Source of the DNA: Pseudomonadota bacterium
GTDB taxonomy: Bacteria > Pseudomonadota > Alphaproteobacteria > Sphingomonadales > Sphingomonadaceae
NCBI GenBank assembly: GCA_023390675.1
Contig: JAEWCK010000332.1
Span: forward strand, 1-7,762
Direction: 5' to 3'
Length of the DNA stretch: 7,762 nucleotides
Shown here: piece by piece, positions 1 to 5,277 of the stretch
Numbering within the stretch: the stretch's first letter is position 1
Layout: every line of letters starts with the position of its first letter
Notes under the pieces: model-generated
Told to the model about the DNA's origin: nothing
Database searches by the model: none
The model's input: the letters and a program-made list of their open reading frames with translations, nothing else
Program-made: the position numbers and the translations under genes

Positions 1-491
1 GGACTGGATTGGTTGCCGCACTACTTCTCGCCGCCTGCTCCGGCGGCGACCCCGCGCCCAAGGCCGAGCAGCCGCAGGACCTCGAAAGCGCCGCGATCGA
101 GCGCGGCCTCGTCCGCGATCCGAAGGACACCGAGATCGCCGGCCTCTACGCCCGCGACACCGACCGCATCTGCATCGTCCCCGACAAGACCATCGGCTAC
201 CGGATCGGCGCCTATGTCGACTATGGCGATCGCATCACGTGCAGCGGCGCCGGCGCGGTGAGCAGGGTGGGCGAGACGCTCCACGTCCAGCTCGGCAGCG
301 AGGGCTGCTCGTTCGACGCCCGCTTCGACGGCGACAAGATCGCCTTTCCCGGCGCACTGCCCGATGCGTGCAACAAATTCTGCGCAAGACGAGCGTCCTA
401 TGCCGGGCTCGAGGTCGAGCGGCTGAGCGAGTCGGCCGCCGAAGCCGCGGCGATGCGCGACGCCAATGGGAAGCGGCTCTGCGGCGACTAA
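1..491 (+). CDS. Cysteine-rich lipoprotein, 5' end cut by the window edge
   Basis: Unrecognised envelope lipoprotein, reading frame open to the left edge (first whole codon at position 3). The first possible start inside the window is a TTG at 9, but it lies within the signal peptide's hydrophobic core (VAALLLAAC), so the true start is almost certainly upstream of the window. A lipobox LAAC places the lipidated cysteine at codon 36-38. It is followed by SGGD and a short Pro/Ala/Gln linker, typical of a lipoprotein tether; Asp is not at +2, so outer-membrane sorting is possible. The mature ~150-residue domain has six further cysteines (residues 55, 78, 100, 121, 125 and 158 counted from the TTG), an even number consistent with three periplasmic disulfides. 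GC is about 70%, as in the rest of the window. No enzymatic motif is visible. The lipoprotein call is strong; the function is unknown. Confidence 0.78.
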   Translation, partial: TGLVAALLLAACSGGDPAPKAEQPQDLESAAIERGLVRDPKDTEIAGLYARDTDRICIVPDKTIGYRIGAYVDYGDRITCSGAGAVSRVGETLHVQLGSEGCSFDARFDGDKIAFPGALPDACNKFCARRASYAGLEVERLSESAAEAAAMRDANGKRLCGD

Positions 492-528
492 CGTCGCCGA
501 CGGAACAAGGCGATTTTCTAATCTCCTG

Positions 529-556
529 TTGCTAACTACCCAGATAGGTCTATCAA
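529..556 (+). promoter_or_regulatory. Possible promoter for the XRE regulator gene
   Basis: TTGCTA (529-534) and TATCAA (551-556) are separated by 16 nt, in an AT-rich stretch 31 nt before the XRE start codon. Each hexamer matches the sigma-70 consensus at 4 of 6 positions. The match is weak; the position and local AT richness are the main support. Confidence 0.3.
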
Positions 557-586
557 AAGCTTTCTCGATGCTTCGGAGCTCCAACT

Positions 587-973
587 ATGGGTGACGTTAT
601 CGCGCTTTCACATAAGCCTAGGAAATCACGAGTAAAGCCAAGAGATGACGCGCCAAATCGCATTTGCGAGATTCGACTGGCGAAGCAAATTCGTGCCGGG
701 GATATCGCTACGGCACTTAACACTTCAGGAAGTCAAATCAGTCGCTTTGAGCGAGGTGACCGCTGTTTGGATTTCGACTGGGGTCGACGGGTTGCTCACG
801 CTTTAGATGTGTCGCTCGGCGACCTTCTCAATCCGGCCGACAACCCCCACGCGGCTCAGACGGACGCTGAACGCACAGTGCTCGGTATCATGCGTTCTGA
901 TGAGGGGATAGCTGAGGCACTCCGGACCATAGCAATCAGTATGCAGACGCTGTCCGAGAAAGCGTCAAACTGA
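587..973 (+). CDS. XRE-family helix-turn-helix transcriptional regulator (orphan)
   Basis: A 128-residue cytoplasmic DNA-binding protein. Residues 1-24 are a basic, probably flexible tail (KPRKSRVKPR). Residues ~26-82 form a Cro/C1-type HTH: RLAKQIRAGDIATALNTS, then the recognition-helix segment SQISRFERG, then a stretch ending in the usual VSLGDLLNP. The remaining ~45 residues resemble no ligand-binding or protease domain I know and may mediate dimerisation. The ATG is preceded by GGAG at 575-578 with an 8 nt spacer, which supports this start. GC is about 54% by hand count, roughly 15 points below its neighbours, and codon use is correspondingly unlike theirs (for example CAA, ATA, TTT, GGA); this suggests recent acquisition. 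No toxin, restriction enzyme or phage gene adjoins it, so the target is unknown. It could be a phage-type repressor remnant or a stand-alone antitoxin-like regulator. Confidence 0.85.
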   Translation: MGDVIALSHKPRKSRVKPRDDAPNRICEIRLAKQIRAGDIATALNTSGSQISRFERGDRCLDFDWGRRVAHALDVSLGDLLNPADNPHAAQTDAERTVLGIMRSDEGIAEALRTIAISMQTLSEKASN

Positions 974-983
974 TCTGCGGGTT

Positions 984-999
984 CGCAACAGAAGTTGCG
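984..999. repeat. Perfect inverted repeat between the XRE and MerR genes
   Basis: CGCAAC-AGAA-GTTGCG: six-base arms around a four-base loop, starting 11 nt after the XRE stop codon and ending 3 nt before the -35 of the MerR promoter. An outer pair, CTGCG (975-979) with CGCAG (998-1002), could extend it with a bulge. There is no T-run afterwards, so it is not a standard intrinsic terminator. It may be a weak terminator for the XRE gene or a protein-binding dyad next to the merR promoter. Confidence 0.4.
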
Positions 1000-1002
1000 C
1001 AG

Positions 1003-1031
1003 TTGACGTTCACGTAAAGGGAAAGTATTTT
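1003..1031 (+). promoter_or_regulatory. merR promoter with embedded near-palindromic operator
   Basis: -35 TTGACG (1003-1008), 17 nt spacer, -10 TATTTT (1026-1031). The near-palindrome TTGACGTTCACGTAAA (1003-1018; arms TTGACGT and ACGTAAA, one mismatch in seven, 2 nt centre) covers the -35 and half the spacer. The ACGT-N2-ACGT core resembles, from memory, sites described for LiuR-type MerR regulators of branched-chain amino acid and acyl-CoA catabolism. The expected transcription start (about 7 nt past the -10) falls at the ATG at 1038, so the mRNA would be leaderless. A repressor bound here would block the -35, which fits autoregulation of the downstream pair. Confidence 0.65.
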
Positions 1032-1037
1032 CCGCGC

Positions 1038-1463
1038 ATGAACGCTCCAGCCTTCAACGTCGAGGCCCTGGCGCCGATCGAGCCGCGGACCGACCGCGAC
1101 TCCTTCACGATCTCGGACCTCTGTGCCGAATTCTCGGTCACGCCGCGCGCGCTGCGCTTCTACGAGGACGAGGGACTGATCGGCCCCGAGCGCCGCGGCA
1201 CGCAGCGCATCTATTCTCACCGCGACCGCGCCCGCCTCGCCTGGATCCTGCGCGGCAAGCGCGTCGGCTTCAGCCTTGCCGAGATCCGCGAGATGATCGA
1301 CCTCTACGATGTCGGCGACGGGCGCAGCACGCAGAAGCAAGTCACGCTCGAGCGCTGCCGCGACCGCATCCATCTGCTTGAGGAGCAGAAGCGCGACATC
1401 GACGCGCACATCGCCGAGCTGCAACAATTCGTCGACCTGCTCGCCAGCAGCGACAAGGCCTGA
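1038..1463 (+). CDS. MerR-family regulator, LiuR-like, of acyl-CoA metabolism
   Basis: A 141-residue MerR-family DNA-binding protein. After a ~20-residue N-terminal extension comes the winged HTH: FTISDLCAEFSVTPRALRFY, then EDEGLIGPERRGTQRIYSHRD (wing), then a second helical unit, LAWILRGKRVGFSLAEIREMIDLYD (about residues 23-91). The C-terminal ~45 residues form a coiled-coil dimerisation helix rich in E, K, R and Q (LEEQKRDIDAHIAELQQFVDLL). There is no C-terminal cysteine metal-binding signature, so this is not a metal sensor; it fits the MerR subgroup that senses acyl-CoA-type effectors. No Shine-Dalgarno sequence lies before the ATG, and the promoter predicts a leaderless message. It is followed after 13 nt by an acyl-CoA dehydrogenase, its probable co-transcribed target. 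The MerR assignment is firm; the LiuR likeness rests on operator type and neighbour. Confidence 0.92.
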   Translation: MNAPAFNVEALAPIEPRTDRDSFTISDLCAEFSVTPRALRFYEDEGLIGPERRGTQRIYSHRDRARLAWILRGKRVGFSLAEIREMIDLYDVGDGRSTQKQVTLERCRDRIHLLEEQKRDIDAHIAELQQFVDLLASSDKA

Positions 1464-1476
1464 GGAGCCTCCCCCG

Positions 1477-3279
1477 ATGCCGCAATACACGCCCCCTGTG
1501 CGCGACACGCGCTTCGTCCTCGAAGCGGTGATCGGGCTCGATCGCTACGCCAATCTGCCGGGCTTCGAGAATGCGACGCCCGATGTGGTCGACGCGGTGC
1601 TCGATCAGGGCGGGCAATTCGTCGCAGAAGTGCTCTTCCCCTTGAATCAGGTCGGCGACCAGCATGGCTGCAAGCGCGCCGAAGACGGAAGCGTGACCAC
1701 GCCACCGGGGTTCAAGGAAGCGTATAGGCAGTTCGTTGAGAGCGGCTGGGGTACGCTGAGCGCGCCGGCCGAGTTCGGCGGGCAGGCGATGCCGCACATC
1801 GTCTCGACCGCGTTCCAGGAGTTCATGATCTCCGCCAACATGGCCTTCGCCATGTATCCGGGGCTCACCCACGGCGCGATCGCGGCGTTGCTGGTCAAGG
1901 GATCGGACGAGCAGAAGGCCAAATACGTGCCGAAGATGGTCTCGGGCGAGTGGGGCGGGACGATGAACCTCACCGAGCCGCAATGCGGCACCGACCTCGG
2001 GCTGATCCGCACCCGCGCCGAGCCGCAGGCGGACGGCAGCTATTCGATCACCGGCACCAAGATATTCATCTCCTCGGGCGAGCACGATCTGACCGACAAC
2101 ATCATCCATCTCGTGCTGGCCAAGACGCCGGGCGCGCCGGAGAGCACCAAGGGCATCTCGCTGTTCGTGGTGCCCAAGTTCCTCGTGGGCGACGATGGCT
2201 CGCTTGGCGAGCGCAACGCGGTCTCGTGCGGCTCGATCGAGCACAAGATGGGCATCCACGGCAATTCGACCTGCGTGATGAACTATGACGGCGCCACGGG
2301 CTGGCTCGTCGGCGAAGAGATGAAGGGTCTCGCCGCGATGTTCATCATGATGAACGCGGCACGTTTGGGCGTCGGGCTCCAGGGTCTCGGCGTCGGCGAA
2401 GTCGCGCTCCAGAACGCCGTCCAGTACGCCGAAGATCGCCGGCAAGGTCGCGCGCTGACGGGCCCGGGCGAGCCGCAGGAAAAGGCCGACACGCTGTTCG
2501 TCCACCCCGACGTCCGCCGCATGCTGATGGAGGCCAAGGCGCAGACCGAGGGGCTGCGCGCGCTCTGCCTGTGGGGCGCGCTCCAGGTCGATCTCGAGCA
2601 CGCCGCCGCCAGCGAGGAGGAGCGCCAGCTCGCCGAGGATCTGGTCGGGTTGCTCACCCCGGTGATCAAGGGCGTGGGCACCGATATCGGCTACAAGGTC
2701 GCGACCGACGCGCAGCAGGTCTATGGCGGGCACGGCTACATCGCCGAATGGGGGATGGAGCAATATGTCCGCGATGCGCGCATCTCGATGATCTACGAGG
2801 GCACCAACGGCGTGCAGGCGATGGACCTGGTCGGCCGCAAGCTCGCGATGAACGGGGGCCGGGCGATCCAGACCTTCTTCCGCGTCGTCACCGAGGAAAT
2901 CGCCGCCGCCAAGGCCGATGAGAAGCTCAAGAGCTTCGCCGAAGCGCTGGAAAAGGCGCTCGGGCATTTGCAGGGCGCGACGATGTGGCTCGCCGCCAAC
3001 GGCTTCCAGAACCCCAACCATGTCGGTGCGGGCGCCTATCCCTACATGCAGCTCACCGGCACGGTCGCGCTCGGGCTGATGTGGCTGCGCATGGCGACCG
3101 CCGCGCAGGCGAAGCTTGCCGAAGGCGCCGAGGACGCGAAGTTCTACGAGGCGAAGCTGGTCACCGCGCGCTTCTACGCCGAGCGCTTCCTTCCCGATGC
3201 CGGCGCGCTCCGCCGCAAGATCGAGGCGGGGGCCGACGCAGTGATGGCGCTCGACCCGGAGATGTTCAGGGCGGCGTGA
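1477..3279 (+). CDS. Acyl-CoA dehydrogenase, ~600-residue FadE/DmdC-like type
   Basis: FAD-dependent flavoenzyme that would oxidise an acyl-CoA to the trans-2-enoyl-CoA, passing electrons to an electron-transfer flavoprotein. The start is the ATG preceded by AGGAG (1463-1467) with a 9 nt spacer; the frame is open further upstream, but that part overlaps merR in another frame and is rejected. The 600 residues show, in order: the N-terminal extension beginning YTPPVRDTRFVL that is typical of this long subgroup; the FAD/substrate segment LTEPQCGTDLG (165-175) and SSGEHD after it; the YGGHGYIAEWGMEQYVRDAR segment; and IYEGTNG, with E441 at the position of the catalytic base (Glu of YEG in medium-chain enzymes). 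The last ~130 residues are the extra C-terminal helical domain of this subgroup (FYAERFLPDAGALRRKI near the end). Relatives act on fatty acyl-CoAs or, in DmdC, on methylmercaptopropionyl-CoA; the substrate cannot be read from sequence. It is probably co-transcribed with and controlled by the upstream MerR. Confidence 0.95.
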   Translation: MPQYTPPVRDTRFVLEAVIGLDRYANLPGFENATPDVVDAVLDQGGQFVAEVLFPLNQVGDQHGCKRAEDGSVTTPPGFKEAYRQFVESGWGTLSAPAEFGGQAMPHIVSTAFQEFMISANMAFAMYPGLTHGAIAALLVKGSDEQKAKYVPKMVSGEWGGTMNLTEPQCGTDLGLIRTRAEPQADGSYSITGTKIFISSGEHDLTDNIIHLVLAKTPGAPESTKGISLFVVPKFLVGDDGSLGERNAVSCGSIEHKMGIHGNSTCVMNYDGATGWLVGEEMKGLAAMFIMMNAARLGVGLQGLGVGEVALQNAVQYAEDRRQGRALTGPGEPQEKADTLFVHPDVRRMLMEAKAQTEGLRALCLWGALQVDLEHAAASEEERQLAEDLVGLLTPVIKGVGTDIGYKVATDAQQVYGGHGYIAEWGMEQYVRDARISMIYEGTNGVQAMDLVGRKLAMNGGRAIQTFFRVVTEEIAAAKADEKLKSFAEALEKALGHLQGATMWLAANGFQNPNHVGAGAYPYMQLTGTVALGLMWLRMATAAQAKLAEGAEDAKFYEAKLVTARFYAERFLPDAGALRRKIEAGADAVMALDPEMFRAA

Positions 3280-3442
3280 AGCCGAAGCTTGCAATGTAGG
3301 ATTTCGCCTGCTTGGCTGCGCCGGTCGGCACTGCCGCCGCTCTTTGAACCGTCGGCTGGAAAAAGCTCATGGCCAGCGCGAACATTGGGAACATTCGACC
3401 CGCCGGGGTTCCGCTTGGCCTAAACTTTCCTGAACTTCCGCG
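3280..3442. other. Convergent intergenic gap without a gene
   Basis: 163 bp between the 3' ends of the acyl-CoA dehydrogenase (plus) and the cell-wall hydrolase (minus). I see no open frame with a ribosome binding site and no hairpin followed by a T-run on either strand. It contains a tandem GAACATT (3380-3386 and 3389-3395) and the dyad GGAAC-N15-GTTCC (3388-3412), neither of which fits a known site well. Confidence 0.6.
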
Positions 3443-4816
3443 TCAGCGCGGCTCGGCGGTCGGTGTCGGCCGCGGCGTAGGCGAGGGCTTGGGCGCGGAG
3501 AGCGTGAAGTTCACCGCCGGCTCTTTGCGCCGCACGCCAGCGAGCGGGGCGGGACCCTTGGCCTCCGGCGTCGCCACCGGCGTAGGCGTCGCGACGGGAG
3601 CGGGCGCCGCTGTCATCGGCGGCTGCGCGCGCATGCACTGGACCGGGCTCGGGCGCTTGTATTGCTGGCAGTTCCACAGCGCCTTGGCGAAGCCGTTGCT
3701 CTGGTCGCGCAGATAGCTGAACGACATCGTCGCGACCTGCGCGGGCGTGAGCGGCAGCCTCGCCGGAGTCTGGCGCGCGTCGGCCCAGGCCATGAACTTG
3801 CAATAGGGGCGCTCGCCGCAGGTGCGGATCGCCAGCGCCGCGAAGGCGTCGGCGGGCATGCCCTTGGGCAAGGTCAGCATGAAGTTGTTGGCGTCGCCGC
3901 CCTCGGTCGCCATCGCTGCGGGCACCGCGCTTTCGGGGATTGCGGCGGGATCGACGAAGGTGCCTTCGAGATTGGTCGCGTCGATCGGCACGCCGTCCGC
4001 CGCGCCGGTGAACGCGCTCGACAACCGCGCCATTTTGGGCACGTTGGGCTCTACGCCGGCATAACCGCGGTTGAAGGCCGGGGGGGTGCCCCACCAGCCC
4101 GCCCAGCGGAAGAAGAGATGGGTGTGCACCTCGGTAATCTTCTCGAGGCTCGCGCTCCAATAGGGCACCACCCAATCGGTGTGATAGTGCGTCGCGTGGC
4201 CGACGGGCTTGTAGACCGATCCGTTGAGCGCGAGCCGCGCGACTTGCCGCGCCCGCGTCCATGCCGCTTCGGACGGCGTGTAGCGCAGCATCGCGCCGTC
4301 GCAGGTGAAGGTGAACTGGCAGCCCGTCGTGCGCTCGGAGCCCTGGAAGACGACGCCGCACACCGTCTTGGGGAAGGCGGGGTGGCGGACGCGATTGAGG
4401 ATCACCTGCGCCACCGCGCGCTCGCCGACCGCGTCGTCACCCGCCTCGTAATAGACCGCGGCGGCGAGGCAATCGACCGCGCGGGCTTGGCTATCGGCCG
4501 CGCCGTAGATGCGGAAGGCGCGCGCGGCGGGATTGGGCAGCGCCGAGAAGGGGATCGAATCGTTGATCGCCTTGGCATCCTGCGGCGTCACTGCCTGGAG
4601 CTGGACCGGCTCGACCGGGGGCAGCTCGGTCCTGGGTACGATCCGCTTCGAGATCACCACCGGCGGATGCTTGTGGAACACCGGCCGCGGGCTGACGAGC
4701 ACGAGCAGCAGCGGCACGCCGATCGCAACGAGCGCGAGCAATCCCAGCAGGAGCTGGAGCGCGAACGGGACGCGCGCTTCGGACGAAGCGGGGATGTCGG
4801 GAAGGGGCGGCTGCAT
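3443..4816 (-). CDS. Membrane-anchored SleB/CwlJ-type cell wall hydrolase
   Basis: A 457-residue peptidoglycan-active enzyme of the SleB/CwlJ 'Hydrolase_2' family, in which SleB is a lytic transglycosylase. Residues ~17-41 are a single hydrophobic segment (ALQLLLGLLALVAIGVPLLL), preceded by a short N-terminus, so the protein is probably anchored in the inner membrane with its domain in the periplasm. The catalytic domain spans ~115-222: CLAAAVYYEAGDDAVGERAV (E124 matches the family's catalytic glutamate), VILNRVRHPAFPKTVCGVVF, CQFTFTCDG, and GHATHYHTDWVVPYW (206-220). A second region (~305-400) contains IRTCGERPYCKFMAWAD and SFSYLRD...ALWNCQQY, a cysteine-bearing extension I recognise only loosely from sphingomonad homologues. 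The last ~55 residues are Pro/Thr/Ala-rich (VATPTPVATP), a wall-spanning or disordered tail. No strong Shine-Dalgarno precedes the ATG. It lies 72 nt downstream of the small CX10C protein gene. As no spores are expected here, it likely serves growth or division remodelling. Confidence 0.9.
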   Translation of the reverse strand: MQPPLPDIPASSEARVPFALQLLLGLLALVAIGVPLLLVLVSPRPVFHKHPPVVISKRIVPRTELPPVEPVQLQAVTPQDAKAINDSIPFSALPNPAARAFRIYGAADSQARAVDCLAAAVYYEAGDDAVGERAVAQVILNRVRHPAFPKTVCGVVFQGSERTTGCQFTFTCDGAMLRYTPSEAAWTRARQVARLALNGSVYKPVGHATHYHTDWVVPYWSASLEKITEVHTHLFFRWAGWWGTPPAFNRGYAGVEPNVPKMARLSSAFTGAADGVPIDATNLEGTFVDPAAIPESAVPAAMATEGGDANNFMLTLPKGMPADAFAALAIRTCGERPYCKFMAWADARQTPARLPLTPAQVATMSFSYLRDQSNGFAKALWNCQQYKRPSPVQCMRAQPPMTAAPAPVATPTPVATPEAKGPAPLAGVRRKEPAVNFTLSAPKPSPTPRPTPTAEPR

Positions 4817-4864
4817 GCGGGTCGCCGCCCATAACGCAGAAGACGGGCAGTGGGAACCATTGCG

Positions 4865-4879
4865 GCGGCGAAACGCCGC
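4865..4879 (-). repeat. GC-rich hairpin between the CX10C gene and the hydrolase gene
   Basis: On the minus strand GCGGCG-TTT-CGCCGC is a perfect six-base stem with a three-base loop, beginning 9 nt after the stop codon of the small secreted protein gene. No T-run follows it, so it would be an inefficient intrinsic terminator at best. It may reduce read-through into the hydrolase or protect the upstream message's 3' end. Confidence 0.35.
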
Positions 4880-4888
4880 GCGCGCGGG

Positions 4889-5206
4889 TCAGTTCGGCCA
4901 GAAACCCGTGGCTTCGCACATATCCCAATGGTCCGCCGCGCCGAGCTTGCACCCTGCCATGTCCGCGCCGGTGCACTGCTTCACTTCGCGCTGGTAGCGC
5001 TGATAGCAGCTCTCGGGCTTGACCGGCGCCGCGGGCTTGGGCGCAGCGGTGGCCGCCAGCACGAAGCTCGCCTTGGGCGGGGCCTGCATGACCACGACGC
5101 GCGCCTCGGCCGCTTCCTCGAGCCCTTTCTGCGTGTTGCCGAAAACCAGCGGCCACGCCACGAACACTGCCAGCATCAGCGTGGCCAGAATCATCAAATT
5201 ACGCAC
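4889..5206 (-). CDS. Small membrane-anchored protein with a twin CX10C cysteine motif
   Basis: A 105-residue protein I do not recognise. It begins MRNLMILATLMLAVFVAWPLV, a signal peptide or signal anchor without a lipobox cysteine. A mixed Ala/Pro/Lys linker (about 43-64) leads to a compact C-terminal domain, 65-105. Its only cysteines are C67, C78, C86 and C97, spaced exactly CX10C-X7-CX10C, in a segment rich in charged and aromatic residues (CYQRYQREVKQC, then C...ADHWDMC). An 11-residue spacing puts each pair on one face of a helix, so a disulfide-linked helical hairpin in the periplasm is plausible. The start is GTG (5204-5206), with GGGGGGA just upstream; the alternative ATG at 5192-5194 has no ribosome binding site. 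It lies between cysK (71 nt upstream) and a cell-wall hydrolase (72 nt downstream) on the same strand, but no functional link is shown. Confidence 0.75.
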   Translation of the reverse strand: MRNLMILATLMLAVFVAWPLVFGNTQKGLEEAAEARVVVMQAPPKASFVLAATAAPKPAAPVKPESCYQRYQREVKQCTGADMAGCKLGAADHWDMCEATGFWPN

Positions 5207-5207
5207 G

Positions 5208-5223
5208 GTTTCCCCCCGGAAAC
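5208..5223 (-). promoter_or_regulatory. Perfect hairpin covering the ribosome-binding region of the CX10C gene
   Basis: GTTTCC-CCCC-GGAAAC on the plus strand; in the minus-strand message, GUUUCC-GGGG-GGAAAC ends 1 nt before the GTG start. The only purine-rich ribosome-binding candidate (GGGGGGA) is the loop plus the 3' arm. The structure would therefore hide the ribosome binding site when folded. It could equally be a DNA-binding dyad. Confidence 0.4.
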
Positions 5224-5230
5224 GTCGACT

Positions 5231-5263
5231 CCCCGACTCGGGAAAGCTAGCGTTAGTCCGGGG
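5231..5263 (-). repeat. Bulged inverted repeat downstream of cysK
   Basis: CCCCGACT (5231-5238) pairs with AGTC-C-GGGG (5255-5263), one base bulged, around a 16-base loop. An inner alternative, CCCGA-C-TCGGG (5232-5242), competes with it. Read on the minus strand it begins 14 nt after the cysK stop and is followed only by GTTT further on, so it is at best a weak terminator. It may separate cysK from the CX10C gene. Confidence 0.3.
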
Positions 5264-5277
5264 TTAATTCCAGCGTC

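Noticed and set aside
502..530. GGAAC...GTT before the XRE gene as an EcfG promoter
   Set aside because: The spacer is 21 nt, well outside 16-17.
1309..1476. In-frame upstream extension of the acyl-CoA dehydrogenase by 56 codons
   Set aside because: It overlaps merR in another frame, has no ribosome binding site, and the family's N-terminus begins at the ATG at 1477 behind AGGAG.
1342..3294. Long minus-strand open frame antisense to the acyl-CoA dehydrogenase
   Set aside because: Its translation is rich in Arg/His/Ala/Gly without domain character; it is the usual high-GC shadow of the real gene, as are the long plus-strand frames opposite the hydrolase, cysK and MFS genes.
3285..3323. AGCCGAAGC...GCTTGGCT as a terminator after the acyl-CoA dehydrogenase
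   Set aside because: One bulge, a loop of about 21 nt and no T-run on either strand.
3380..3395. Tandem GAACATT as an alphaproteobacterial LexA (SOS) box
   Set aside because: The known box is GTTC-N7-GTTC; here the two GAAC elements are 5 nt apart, and the site lies between two convergent 3' ends rather than at a promoter.
3388..3412. GGAAC-N15-GTTCC as an EcfG promoter on either strand
   Set aside because: The spacer is short by about two bases, and it would read into the 3' end of a convergent gene on either side.
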